DNA of 64,000 nt from Paraphysomonas bandaiensis (taxonomy: Eukaryota > Chrysophyceae). The stretch is from contig CBFFRP010000123.1 of assembly GCA_965644295.1 (NCBI GenBank), positions 372,001 through 436,000 of the forward strand. The letters are read 5' to 3'. A program made the position numbers and the translations under genes. Below, piece after piece: positions 47,701 through 59,100 of the stretch. Positions within the stretch are counted from its first letter, which is position 1; every line of letters starts with the position of its first letter. Below the pieces are notes generated by a model. That model was not told where the DNA came from and did no database searches. It saw only the letters and a program-made list of their open reading frames with translations.

Positions 47701-50700
47701 TTATTTTTCACATATGAAAATATTTTCATCCTCCATTTCGCGAATCCGCTCATAATCTGCAGATACTTGAGCATCCAGACTGTGTGCAAGCATAATAACT
47801 CCAGCTAATGTGAAGCAATCAATGGTTTTTTTGATCATATCACCTGGCTTTAAGAATATTTCCATGCGTATAAATGATCGCATTCGACGAATTTCCTCAA
47901 TAAAATACGGATTTATTTCTGTGAGTATACCAGATACTTTGCACACTAGACACAACAATCTACCGTGTCCAACGCGATTTAATGGCTTGAAGAGACAACA
48001 TTAATACAGCATTATGCAATCAACAACACTTAAAAGTGAAAACTATGCAAATTCGCTAGACAAGGTATAAACAGCTGCACTAAACTTTTGGCACTTACCT
48101 CAGGCGGTATATTGTCGAAAGAGATTTTTGACAGAGGTACATATACACAGGCTGTAGCTTCGACTTGATTATATCCATATACTCGATTGGCGACGTCAAC
48201 CCAAGTCCCTTCACCTCCGTGGCACCTCGCACCAACTTCCACCAGAACTGGTTCGTTTCCGAACCATTTCACTTCTCCGTGACTCGGACCGTGCTTGATA
48301 CCTAGGGCATTCAATACATCCCTCTGATAAGCAATGAGCTCTTGACACCTCTCGGCTGTGGCTAAGACTGGAATGTATCCGTGCAGCACAAAGGACGCAC
48401 CGTTCACTGGACGTTTATCACATTCCCATATTGCAACAACCTTATGTTCTCCATCCCGACTCACCATATCAATGACATACTCCTGGCCGTCTAAATATTC
48501 TTGTACGAGCACAGCTTTGTTAACTAGGCCCAATCCATTCACTTTGCCCATGATATGTCGAAATGCGATCTTGACGTCATCAGCACTAGAGCAAAAGGTA
48601 ACATCTTCCGACCCTGCACTGTCAACAGGCTTCACCACCGCGGCAAAAGGAACAGGATTCCATTCGTTCAAGAAGACAGCGACATCATTCCAAGAACATG
48701 CTTTTAACTGTTTTACAGCCCGCACTCCAGCTTTGCGAATAGTCTCCCCCATACAATACTTATTTCGACGAGATTCGCTTAAATCTGTGCCATTCGAGCG
48801 CAAACCAAGGTGGCTCGACAGCTTGTCAGCCAGTTCCACACCAGTCTCCGCTCCTGCAATCACGGCAATCACATCATACTCAATCGAATTTAGCTGACTG
48901 ACAACACCCTCAAATCCATCATCATATGTTACAATACTTTCAAAAGCTAGATCAATGCCTTGCGGGATGAGGTTTTTCATAGTAGACAATTGCTCCATAT
49001 TAGCGCTATATACAGCAACGATCTTGTAGTTTTCTTGGTATAGATATGCCGCCAGACTGGCCCCAGTTGAAAAAGGGTCGACCACAGCTACGCATTGCTC
49101 CTTCGGCTGAGGATCTGGGAGAGTAATGTCGAACAATGAAGCATGCTCCAACTCCTCCACCCTAGTACCACCGTATAAGAAAAGCACTCACACCCACAAA
49201 AACCCACCGTTTGTATTCCTGACAGAGAATCTGTGAACTGGAATGACACATCTTCACACATCCCATCCATGTAAAGCAGTCTCGAGTCGCCTTCACATTC
49301 GAACCAGGTTGCACAAAGAATTGGTGGCCCATATAAGAAGTCATCTGCGTCAACTGCAGCACTGCACTGGGCCGAAATCTCTCCAACACACCGTCTTGAT
49401 GATTGACGAGATACTTAACACATCCTTGGCGTCCTTTGAATACAGGCTGAAAGCAACAATTATAAGCCTACATGTCCACAATTCTGATTACCTTGGTCGG
49501 AATGCAAGAGAATTCGTTATTCGAGAGGTACGCTGAAACGGTGACGCTAAGTTGATTATAGCCCACAGTTTGATCCTACGGATTCAATTAGTATTCATAA
49601 GGTAGTATAAGCTATCAAGTCAAAATGAACAAAATACACTACGTCACAAGGTAAGGCATTCCACTATCCATGCGAAGACGTAGGGCCTTGAGATGTGTCA
49701 ATAACTCACCGCAACATCTGCCCACATCCCAGATCCTCCATGACATCTAGCTGCAATTTCTATAAGAACAGGCTCTCCATTGCACCATATGACTTCCGCA
49801 TGACTAGGTCCGTGTGATATCCCTAATGCTTGACAGACTTTGTGAACGTAGGCTATCATCGGATCCACTGGTACTGTGGGGTCATCAGCGGAAACAAGTC
49901 TATATCCAAAACACACAAACGATGCGCCGTTCACTGCTCTGCGGTCATATTCCCATATTGCAACAACCTTATGTTCTCCATCCCGACTCACCATATCAAT
50001 GACATACTCCTGGCCGTCTAAATATTCTTGTACGAGCACAGCTTTGTTAACTAGGCCCAATCCATTCACTTTGCCCATGATACGCCCGAAAGCGTCTTGC
50101 ACTTCCGAAAAACTTCGACAAAGAATAACATCTTCCGACCCTGCACTGTCAACAGGCTTCACAACTACAGCAAAGGGCTCTGGTTTCCACTCCTCCAAAA
50201 ATGCTGCGATCTCTCCCCACGTTGTGGCCTTGACTTGTTTGGCCGAACGTAGTCCAGAACCACGTATGGTTTCGCCCATTAAATACTTATCTCTACGAGT
50301 TTCGGTTTGCTCGGTACCGTTTGACCGTAGCCCAAGAAAGCTGGAGAGTTTATCAGCTAACTCAACTCCTGTTTCTGCACCAGCCAATACAGCTAAAACA
50401 GGCCACTGCAACTGAGATATTTCGGCACACATTTGTTCCATCGATAATGCATAATCACCCAAGGTTTTCAAAGAAAACGTTGCAGCAAAAGTTCCTTGTA
50501 AATCGACGGGGACCATATCTAGAAGTACTTTGGAATCACTCGATAGAACACAAACAACTTTGTACCCAGCACGCGACAGCTCGTACGCTAGCACAGCTCC
50601 TGTAGAAAATGTGTCAACAACAATAACTGCCTTTCCCCCCTCGCTATCTTCAGATTTTTCTTCGTGAATTGTAGGGAAGCGTAAGGTGCTGGAATATGAT

Positions 50701-51140
50701 GGCAAAATCGTCATAGAGGTTGCATCGTCTTGCAAGAAATGCTTTCGATACAAAACGTCTTCCAATCTTGAATCGTCCTTGGCCTCCAGTTTCGACTTAC
50801 TTACAAAAGTCATCGATCGCTTCATTCCATACCCTGAAAATTGCGTGGAGAGTTGTTGCTCCCGAGATTTGGAGGATAACAATCTCCTTTCGTCGAATGT
50901 TAATGCCCGTATCATCGCCGGCCCCTCTGAATCAAAGAAATGAGGTAACTGTGCCGCTTGTTTCTTAAATCCATTGTCTAAAATTAACTCTTTCTCTTGT
51001 GTGTATGAACGACGTCGCTGTTCATTTACTGTAATGGCTCGTTTCCTAGCATCATAACTCTGATGAGAAGAATATCGTCTCGGCTGCATAGAGGAGTTCT
51101 GTTCGCTCCTGCACTCCTCATTCGACTGCTCATTCCCCAT
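47701..51140 (-). CDS. tandem ATP-grasp ligase, N-myristoylatable
   Basis: Five exons (51140-49710, 49575-49492, 49446-49208, 49161-48099, 47985-47701) join two ligase modules in one 1,033-aa protein. MGNEQS fits N-myristoylation; a ~155-residue Ser/Arg/Gln-rich leader follows. Module 1 spans ~160-585 and module 2 ~590-1033. Each has a pre-ATP-grasp lobe (VVDTFSTGAVLAYELSRAGY; VVDPFSTGASLAAYLYQENY), GAETGVELADKLSS, KPVDSAGSEDV, HGPSH.EV and the metal-site block ARCHGG. Each ends with a C-terminal lobe (KPGDMIKKTIDCFTLAG in module 2). The fold is that of amino-acid or peptide ligases, which form amide bonds through an acyl phosphate. The substrate is unknown. The modules share an identical 134-bp tract. 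The splice between modules (CG|GTGGGT...ACTAG|G) keeps frame. Two separate genes are less likely but possible. Confidence 0.82.
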
Positions 51141-51629
51141 TGCACAAAAATCGAAACCTTACAGGTTGATATATATCGTTTCAACAGTACATATACAGAT
51201 GAATTCTATCTTCTACAACTATGAATATATACATACAGACAGACTCTCTTTACATACATGTATATGTTCAGTCACATGTTGAATGATGTCTTGTTGCTGT
51301 GTTTAGACTGTAGAAGATCTTGTTTTTGTGTATGTTCATGTTCACTCTCATTCGTCCATACTCAAAGAAGTCTAGAAGTATGGGCTACAACAATCAGACA
51401 AAACTCCCGTATTATATATACGGCTGTGTATCGTGTATAGTCACACAGTTCACTCTATTTTAAAGTTTAAAATCCCTTTGAGTGATATACATGAGCTCTG
51501 TGGCGTATATCGTACACCACATCCACTTATGAAACTATATCACTATTCTGGTGGTGCTCTGAGTATTCAGTCTTGATTTCGGTGGAAATCTGATCGTGTC
51601 AGGCGTATTTTGAGGCCACTTTATCAAGT
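51141..51629. promoter_or_regulatory. probable bidirectional promoter (ATP-grasp / MLH1)
   Basis: A 489-bp divergent gap with CAGTACATATAC, ACATACATGTATATG and GTATATCGTACAC elements. No supported gene. Confidence 0.4.
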
Positions 51630-54600
51630 ATGAATCAACATATGGCTCTGACTGATAAGAAAGAAACAGACAATTCAGTTGTGATTAGAAAACTGGATGA
51701 TGTTACAATAAATAGGATAGCTGCTGGAGAGATCATTCAACGTCCTTCAGCGGTTGTAAAAGAGATGCTGGAGAATTCACTGGATGCTGGTGCCACCACA
51801 ATCACAGTCACCGCTAAATCTGGAGGAATGGCTTTCTTGCAAGTTCAAGATAATGGTCATGGAATAAAGAAAGAGAGTTTGGATATCGTTTGTGAGAGGT
51901 TTACGACTTCCAAGATTACAAAATTCGAAGATCTTCGTACAATTGGAACTTTCGGGTTCCGGGGTGAGGCTCTGGCAAGCATATCTCATGTCGCGTATGT
52001 TACCATTATCACGAAGACTGCAAAGCAGGCATGTGCATACAAGTCGAAATATGTGGATGGCCGCCTTGTTCCTCTGAAACCTGGAGAAAAACCCGTTCCG
52101 AAGGCTTGCGCGGGGGTAACTGGGTGCACCATTACAGTGGAGGATTTATTTCACAATATGCTTACCAGACGCCAGGCATTTCGTAGTTATAATGACGAGT
52201 ATCAGCGCATCCTTGATGTCGTGACAAACTATGCGATTCATTTTGGTGATCGGGAAGTATCCTTTATTTGCAAGAAGGTTGGCTCTGCAAGTGCAGACTT
52301 GCAGACATCTCAAACTTCGTCAACTAAAGATAACATTAAGCTTGTGTATGGGGCAAGCGTCGCGAAAGAGCTTCTGGATTTTCATGTTTCAAGTGAAGAA
52401 GCAGAAAGAGTTGAGACTAAAGATAGGTATACACTTTTTTCTGCTCCTGATATCACCGACTCTGCTACAGCTAGTGAGTCAGCAACCCTTTCCTACGTGA
52501 TAGATGGTTATTTATCTAATGCAAATTACTCCACTCGCAAGGCCACTTGCATTATATTTATCAATAATCGCCTGGTTGATTGCTCCTCTGTACGGCGTAC
52601 GATCGAGTCCGTGTATGCCCAATATTTGCCGAAGCATACTCATCCATTTGTTTACCTCTCAATTCGCATGCCGCCGCAGCATGTAGATGTCAATGTACAC
52701 CCTACCAAGAAAGAGGTACACTTCCTGTATGAGGAAGAGTTGCTAGAAAAACTACACACATCTACCGTTGCTTTGCTTCAAGGGGCCAATTTTAGTCGCG
52801 TGTTTTACACTCAGACTTTGATGCCGCTCAAGGAACTTAGTGATGTGGCGGGCGAAACTCCATTGCGCATATCAGGTAAAAAACGGGCCCCTTCAGCTCA
52901 AAAAGGTTCTAAAATAGTGCCTGAAGTGGACAGCGAAGAAGATTCTGTAGATCAAGGAAATAGCGATTTAATATCTGGTGATAAAGAGATTAGACCTGGA
53001 AGCCTCAGTGTTAAAACTTCATTGCCCGCAAGAGGGCGGCGAGTACTCTCGGACGAATCAGATGAGGAATCGGATTCGCAAATTGACTGTAGCAGCTTCG
53101 ATATCGAAGCACTGGGCGACGAGACGTTCTTTCCAGATGATGGACAAAGTAGAAGTGGTGAGAAGACCCCGCAACCCTGTGAGAGAAAAGCACTAACTCT
53201 TCAAACAAGCAATCATGACATTTCTCCCGTGCTTGCAACTGGTGGGCAAGATAGCCCTGAAGATTGGGGTGAATGTGACGATTCTGGAGACGATTTAAAT
53301 GAGACTATTATCGACAGGAAAGGAAGAATTAAGAATGGTCGGATGACGACGAACAAAGACGCTTTATCGTTTCCGGAATATACAAATGAGGCAAGCGACG
53401 ACGAAGAAGTCAATGAATTGGAGACTTCAAGCGTTGAAGAGGAAAGTATCGAGAGTGGGGAGGAAGAGCAGCAAGCAGAAGTAGTACCACCGATAGCTAG
53501 TGTGTCCAAAAAGCGCAGATTGGAACGCACAACAACATCTGCACAATTGGCAGTTGTCCCAACACGTACGCGAGCTAATACAGCTCCTGTGAAACGTGCT
53601 GCAAGAGCGGACAACAAACTCGTTCGCGTGGACCACTCGGATTCTCGCATTGATGACTATTTTCAACGATCTTCGGGTCGAATTCATTCGACGCAGAATA
53701 GTCTAGTCGAGAATATATCTTCAATTTCAGCTTCTGTGTTGCCATCGTCATCAACAGATGAGGACACTGCAGTTGGGCACTGCCACGAATGTAAAGAAGA
53801 GGTAACCAGTGGGGCCAACAAGCGAAATGAAGAGGATACAGAAATATTTGTAGCTCCTATGGAGGTGTCCATGGAGTCAGGCCGCCAGAAAATGGCCCGA
53901 TATCGACGCACCCCTTTCCGGTATGCTTCCGTGCAGTCTTTGCTCGATAACATCCCTGAGGAATCACACAGCGGACTGAAGACTATACTAAAACGCCACA
54001 GTGTGGTTGGCGTTCTCAGCAACACACATCTACTCATTCAGCATGACACCAGGCTATTATTGATCAACTACTCTAACATGGCGTTTCATATGTTCTACCA
54101 GTTGGCCATTAGCAGGTTAGGAATCATGCCTCGGGTTGTAATTGAGAACCCGGTCCCAGTGAAGGACTTTGTTCTTTGTGCATTGGATTTACCTACCGCC
54201 CAGTGGAGCCCAGAAGATGGAGATAAGGAGACCATTGCTACGGCCGCAGTTGATTTATTAGTTTCGAAATCGGACATTTTGGATAAGTATTTTAGGATAT
54301 CTATATCATCGGAGGGTATGCTAACTGGGATCCCGGAACTGCTGGAGGGATATACACCGTCTCCTGTGTCAATTCCAGTGTTCTTGCTAAGACTTGCAAC
54401 AGACGTGGTATGGGGTAGTGAAGTAGAGAGATTTTCGGGAGTGGCGAAGCAGCTTGCGTTGTTGTACAGCGATCTAGACTGTGGAATGGACCCTGTTGAA
54501 GAAACTTCGTCGGGTAATAGTATCACGCCTGCTTCACCCGAAACGGAAAAACTTGTGAAGGGAAAAATTCTTCCTGCTATTCGAGCTTACTTGGACCCTC

Positions 54601-54680
54601 CTCGGGAATTCTTGCATGATGGCACAGTTGTACAAATTGCTGCCTTAGAGCAGTTGTATAAAGTTTTTGAAAGGTGCTAA
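51630..54680 (+). CDS. MLH1: DNA mismatch repair protein MLH1
   Basis: Single exon, 1,016 aa; animal MLH1 is ~756 aa. It is the MutL-alpha subunit that couples MutS-dependent mismatch recognition to strand excision in the nucleus. The GHKL ATPase motifs are intact in the first ~120 residues: VVKEMLENSLDAGA (catalytic Glu), VQDNGHGI, RFTTSKI and GTFGFRGEALASI. The transducer domain runs to ~370 (ATRKATCIIFINNRLVDC-like block, VDVNVHPTKKEVHFL). A long acidic Ser-rich linker (~370-770) accounts for the extra length and contains RVDHSDSRIDDYF, like the animal VRTDSREQKLDAF block. The C-terminal dimerisation domain ends in YKVFERC, the conserved FERC terminus of MLH1 that completes the PMS2 endonuclease site. 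No intron. Confidence 0.97.
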   Translation: MNQHMALTDKKETDNSVVIRKLDDVTINRIAAGEIIQRPSAVVKEMLENSLDAGATTITVTAKSGGMAFLQVQDNGHGIKKESLDIVCERFTTSKITKFEDLRTIGTFGFRGEALASISHVAYVTIITKTAKQACAYKSKYVDGRLVPLKPGEKPVPKACAGVTGCTITVEDLFHNMLTRRQAFRSYNDEYQRILDVVTNYAIHFGDREVSFICKKVGSASADLQTSQTSSTKDNIKLVYGASVAKELLDFHVSSEEAERVETKDRYTLFSAPDITDSATASESATLSYVIDGYLSNANYSTRKATCIIFINNRLVDCSSVRRTIESVYAQYLPKHTHPFVYLSIRMPPQHVDVNVHPTKKEVHFLYEEELLEKLHTSTVALLQGANFSRVFYTQTLMPLKELSDVAGETPLRISGKKRAPSAQKGSKIVPEVDSEEDSVDQGNSDLISGDKEIRPGSLSVKTSLPARGRRVLSDESDEESDSQIDCSSFDIEALGDETFFPDDGQSRSGEKTPQPCERKALTLQTSNHDISPVLATGGQDSPEDWGECDDSGDDLNETIIDRKGRIKNGRMTTNKDALSFPEYTNEASDDEEVNELETSSVEEESIESGEEEQQAEVVPPIASVSKKRRLERTTTSAQLAVVPTRTRANTAPVKRAARADNKLVRVDHSDSRIDDYFQRSSGRIHSTQNSLVENISSISASVLPSSSTDEDTAVGHCHECKEEVTSGANKRNEEDTEIFVAPMEVSMESGRQKMARYRRTPFRYASVQSLLDNIPEESHSGLKTILKRHSVVGVLSNTHLLIQHDTRLLLINYSNMAFHMFYQLAISRLGIMPRVVIENPVPVKDFVLCALDLPTAQWSPEDGDKETIATAAVDLLVSKSDILDKYFRISISSEGMLTGIPELLEGYTPSPVSIPVFLLRLATDVVWGSEVERFSGVAKQLALLYSDLDCGMDPVEETSSGNSITPASPETEKLVKGKILPAIRAYLDPPREFLHDGTVVQIAALEQLYKVFERC

Positions 54681-54997
54681 TGTCTATGGCTTCAAATGTC
54701 CCTGTAATTAGTTTGACGAATCGTTTGCTCTGTGTTTTTGTATATCATTTTTAGTGCAGCTTTGTTTATATACTACGACAAACTATATCATGTTGTAGTT
54801 GCAATCGATCACTTGCATGGGCAGCTCTTCCGTGTAGTTTTCTTGTCGATTCGTTTTACTTTTAATTACTTTGCATATCCTAACAAAAGGCGTTGCACGG
54901 GCAAACTACTCGTCCTTCTTAGTGTTTTGACAAAAACATCTTATTGCTACATTGCTACCATCCACTGAACATTCATTGTCCTGCACTTAGACTGAAC
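54681..54997. other. 3' flank of MLH1, nothing recognised
   Basis: A hydrophobic 78-codon frame at 54732 is probably chance; no start context or neighbour supports it. Confidence 0.35.
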
Positions 54998-55133
54998 AGG
55001 GATAGGGAACAATATATTGAATTGCATTATATTGTACACATGGGCCGTTTTAAAAACTTCATTAATATTATTGATGGAGCGCTATCTAACAATAGTATGA
55101 TTGCAGTATATCAATATATTGTTCCCTATCCCT
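54998..55133. repeat. short foldback element with 23-bp inverted repeats
   Basis: AGGGATAGGGAACAATATAT (starting 54998) recurs as its exact complement at 55111-55133; the full arms are 23 bp with a 90-bp interior. MITE-like, in the convergent gap between MLH1 and SRP14. No transposase. Confidence 0.6.
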
Positions 55134-55381
55134 AGTATGAAACGTATAGCTGGCTTCCATGTCAGTGCGTAAACGCAATATTCTTTCGTGGAAAAATACT
55201 CTACATAAACAAACAGTGCAACATTTCCACCACTAAAGCCGTACAGAGAGTGCAAATCAGACATGTCTCAAGCACACTCACAGAAAGGAGGAAGCAGCAC
55301 AATTAGAGAACTAAATTTTAATAATACACACACGACACTCTTATCATTTTAAACTTCTTCGTCGTCAATCCTAACTAAGCC
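55134..55381. other. intergenic, nothing recognised
   Basis: Short spacer between the foldback element and the SRP14 stop codon. Confidence 0.4.
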
Positions 55382-55725
55382 CTAATTAATTTTGGTAAGG
55401 TTGGTACATTTATGCTTCATCAAACCAGTTAATTGACTACTGAACTGAACAACATTATTTGGAGACACGATTGTAAATATATTTGATGTAGCATGCTTCT
55501 TATCAATTTTGGCTCTCACGAGACATGAATACGGTCGCCGAGCGTTGGCTTCAGTGTCCTCACTGAATTTATTAGAAGGAACTGCGAAATAGTTATTGTG
55601 TTTCATATTTTAACGTGTCACATACCTCTCTTAATAGTGACCCACACTGATCCAGACTCACGGGTTAGTTCATAAAATTCTGCTAGGGAATCAAAAAACT
55701 CTGCATTGCTGAGAGGAGAACTCAT
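55382..55725 (-). CDS. SRP14: signal recognition particle 14 kDa protein
   Basis: Two exons (55725-55626 and 55581-55382, intron 45 nt) give 99 aa. With SRP9, SRP14 binds the Alu end of SRP RNA and pauses translation elongation during ER targeting. Matching blocks are FFDSLAEFYELTRESGSVWVTIKR at the N-terminus (animal FLTELTRLFQKCRTSGSVYITLKK), a basic loop with RRPYSCLVRAKIDKK, and IFTIVSPNNVVQFSSQLTGLMK at the end. It lacks the long Ala/Lys tail of the primate protein, as do most SRP14 proteins. The start is the only ATG before the first block. Head-to-head with the type II membrane-protein gene. Confidence 0.9.
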
Positions 55726-56197
55726 GGCTGATTATTGATATATATATATGGAACTTGCAGTCCTCAGCTACTGACTATACTCTCATTGCGTTCACACACA
55801 CTGTGACCATGACCGTAGAGTATATATATACATGTAGTATGTATGGTACTCTGGTGTGCATATGGTACACTGTACGTATATAGTGCTGTATTCATGTATG
55901 GCCGACATAGAGAATACAGAGAATACAAAGAATACAAAGAATACCTCGATAGCTGTTAATTATGATGATCAACAGTATTATGTGTACAGCAGTATTATGT
56001 GTACAGTATTTTTGTCTTGTTGGAGTCTTTTGGCTATGAGATCATTCACCAGAAGCCTAGCTGCCACATTAAGTGATCAGACTCATCCATGTGCTGACGG
56101 TTCGTGTCTTGGAAGTCTTGATTACGGTGGATTTTCTTCAGATATATATTTCTAAAGGTGTATATACAACTCTGTTAGTATAGAAGTATTAATCACA
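55726..56197. promoter_or_regulatory. probable bidirectional promoter (SRP14 / type II membrane protein)
   Basis: A 472-bp divergent gap including GGTACACTGTACGTATAT near 55864 and several TATATA runs. The 99-codon plus frame at 55856 is low complexity (ENTENTKNTKNT) and not supported. Confidence 0.4.
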
Positions 56198-59100
56198 ATG
56201 GACAAAACCATCAAACAGAAACGACCTTCAATGAAAATACGGATACTAGTCACTCTCATTGTGTGTGGCATTGTGTCAGTGTTCTTTATTATGTCACGTC
56301 AACTTGAGTCCGCTCATGTATCCAGCGAAAGTCTTCAAGAATTAAAGTTACGAGGCTCCACAGTTGCTGTGAAATCAGCAGATGGCCAAAACATGACATT
56401 TGATACAGAGCGACACGACGAACTACGTGGACTGGAGCAAATAAATAATACACACAATTCCAGTAGAAAAGAGCAATTTAATTTGCATGCTGTGAGTGCT
56501 AAGATCCCTGTTGTGTCCGCACCTCCCTATATTGAGGGAGACAATCCTACAGAACAAAGTGCATCCACAGTCATGCCCACACTTGAGCGTATTAAAGTTG
56601 TACAGGAGCCTAATGAAACGTCACTGAATCTAGATATAGTACCTGAAGCTGTGTTGAGGCCCAATCCCATATCTGCCTCTGCTCTGCCCCAGGAATATCG
56701 GCCTCTTTCACCCCTACAAGCTATTGTGCAGCTCTCAATGGAGAACCAGATGATTAATGAGAGCAGCCATGCATACTTATCATATATTTATGAATCCTAC
56801 TGGAAAAGTATCGCCTTAGAAAAGAAGCAGAGTGTTCAAGCGAGTAGCAAGGCTAGCGAAATCCTGAATAGATTTCGGCTGGCTCTGAAGTACGGAAGGG
56901 TGTGCAACGAGGACTCCTCGACCAAATCCTCCACTCGAGCAGGCCGTATTCCCGGTAGCAGTACTGGGGAATCCATGCGCAAAGCTGCTTTACGTGAAGT
57001 AATGTCCCGCTCTAGTCGTCTTTTCATTGAATATTCACGACAAAAAGGTCCTCCTACTGCTCGCACATGCGCTGCTATGAAAGTGTCAAGTTCTTTTCCC
57101 AGCGCTTTGTCCTTATTATTTGATTCATCGCCATATCGCACATACAACATAGAATCGGGACCAGGTCTCCCTTCTTGTGGATTAGAATCTCTTCCAAGCC
57201 CGGTCCATCCGCCGTCAAACGTAATTATATCATCTCCTCCCGACTCTAGCATGCCGGCCTCAACGTTTATGTATCAGGCATTCGATTGTGTACAGTTGAT
57301 AGGTTCATTTGAGTCTCTTTTTACTGCTGACACCACACCACTTCCTTTTGATCTTGAAGATTCTCTTGGAACGGCGCTATGTCGTTGCAATGTCACTATT
57401 TTACCGTCATCGCTGCCCTCCTCGTCGTTTTTCTCAAATTGGGAAGGGGTGGAAATGCTTGTTCTAGAAGCTGTACAGGCACAAGGTTTATGCTCTGTTG
57501 AAATTAATAGTACATCATCAGCTTTATCTTCGACTTCCACTGGCACGTCTTCGTACGTTTCTGGTGGTAGATCCTCTTCGTCGACGGAAATGCTTTACAT
57601 ACACCGTGTGGAGTCAACGTATCCCATTGACACACTGTCGACTTCCTCCCTCTTGCAACTAGACCTTGATCTGAACAGCCGCGTTCACATCATGTCCAGT
57701 GTCATATGGGCAGATAAATATCTTCGATTTAATGCAATGGCAGATCATTTGAAAGTGACAGAAGCTGAGAATTTGTTTTCTATGGATGCTCACTCTCTAG
57801 TAGAACCACAGGCTAATACACATTTGGGACACCGCAAAGGCCCAAAGGCACAACAGGTGAAGTCTGACTCAGTTTCTTCTTCGACTGCTCAGCGTCCTAG
57901 CTCTTGGAGCAATGATTATTCTTTTGTTAGACGGTCGAATGGAATAAAAACGTCACCTCCTGTTGGTATGAATGGATGGAGCGCTACGTTCGTTAAGAAT
58001 GAACCTGCGCGTCGCGTATCCAATAGCACATATCCTCCGTCCAATATTGTCGCTACGTCGAATGGCAATGTGACAAGTAATCATTCGACTGATGAGTACT
58101 ATCTTGAACGATATCGCAATTCTTCCGCCTATGCAGGTAGATCCTTATTAAGTTGGGATGGCAAGACCGATACACCATCTACTTCGAGTCGTATTGCAGG
58201 CATCGCTACCAGCAACAGCATATCTAGAAGCATAACGACAAAAGACACTAAACAGTTTCGTGAACCCGCTAAACATAGAAGTCGGTCGCTACCAGATGTA
58301 CCAGTTACAAACTGGCGCACAAAGTATGCTGCTCACTCGAGTGGTGATGTATTTGACGATTGGATTGAGCGCGAGATGGAGAGTAGAGGCTCCATCTCCA
58401 GCAGCGGTAGTGATAACTCAATGGACAGGTCGTGTTCCTTTTTCTTTCTTGTACTTGTCATGACTAGTGTTCTTTTCAGTGGAAGGCGATCTAGTCGGGT
58501 GGAACAGTTGTCGTGGACTTCACGGCTACAACAAAAAGCTCTTCGCGCTCGTGAAGATCGGAAACACTACCAACGATGGATGCATGTGATTCGACGTCAT
58601 ATGTACAGTAGTAGACCGAGTCGGTATAAACAGAATAGGAGCACAAGAAATTTAAAAGCGAATTTTAAACAGTCTGATAAACACCCATTAATATATTTAT
58701 TTGGGCGGTATGTAGAGATTTTTATGTCACTGTTTTCATACACACTAATCGATTTGCACCCAGACATGTCACTATGCTCAGTATTAAGATTGCACAGATG
58801 TTGACAACTAGTTCCACATCACCCGGCTCACTTGATCGGGTTGGAATGGTAATATCCCTGCTTACGGATTCTCAGTCGTGGGAACCTCATAGAGACCTAA
58901 TTGAAACACTTGATGTAAAAAATAACTTCATCTGTCACCAACAGGTAATGAAAAATATACCCTGCTCAATTTTAGGTTTGTCTTACTGTGCTAAGATATC
59001 GGAGCCTATGCTGGCTGCACTGGCTGCTGCTCCAGAGTTAGCTGACGTCGTTATTATTCAAGTCGATGTTTTTGTCCGCTTGCTCGCGCAAGCAGTTGAA

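Noticed and set aside
58931-58975. A possible ~31-nt intron starting CAG|GTAATG in the type II membrane-protein gene
   Set aside because: Too short for this gene set and it breaks the frame; reading through is open.
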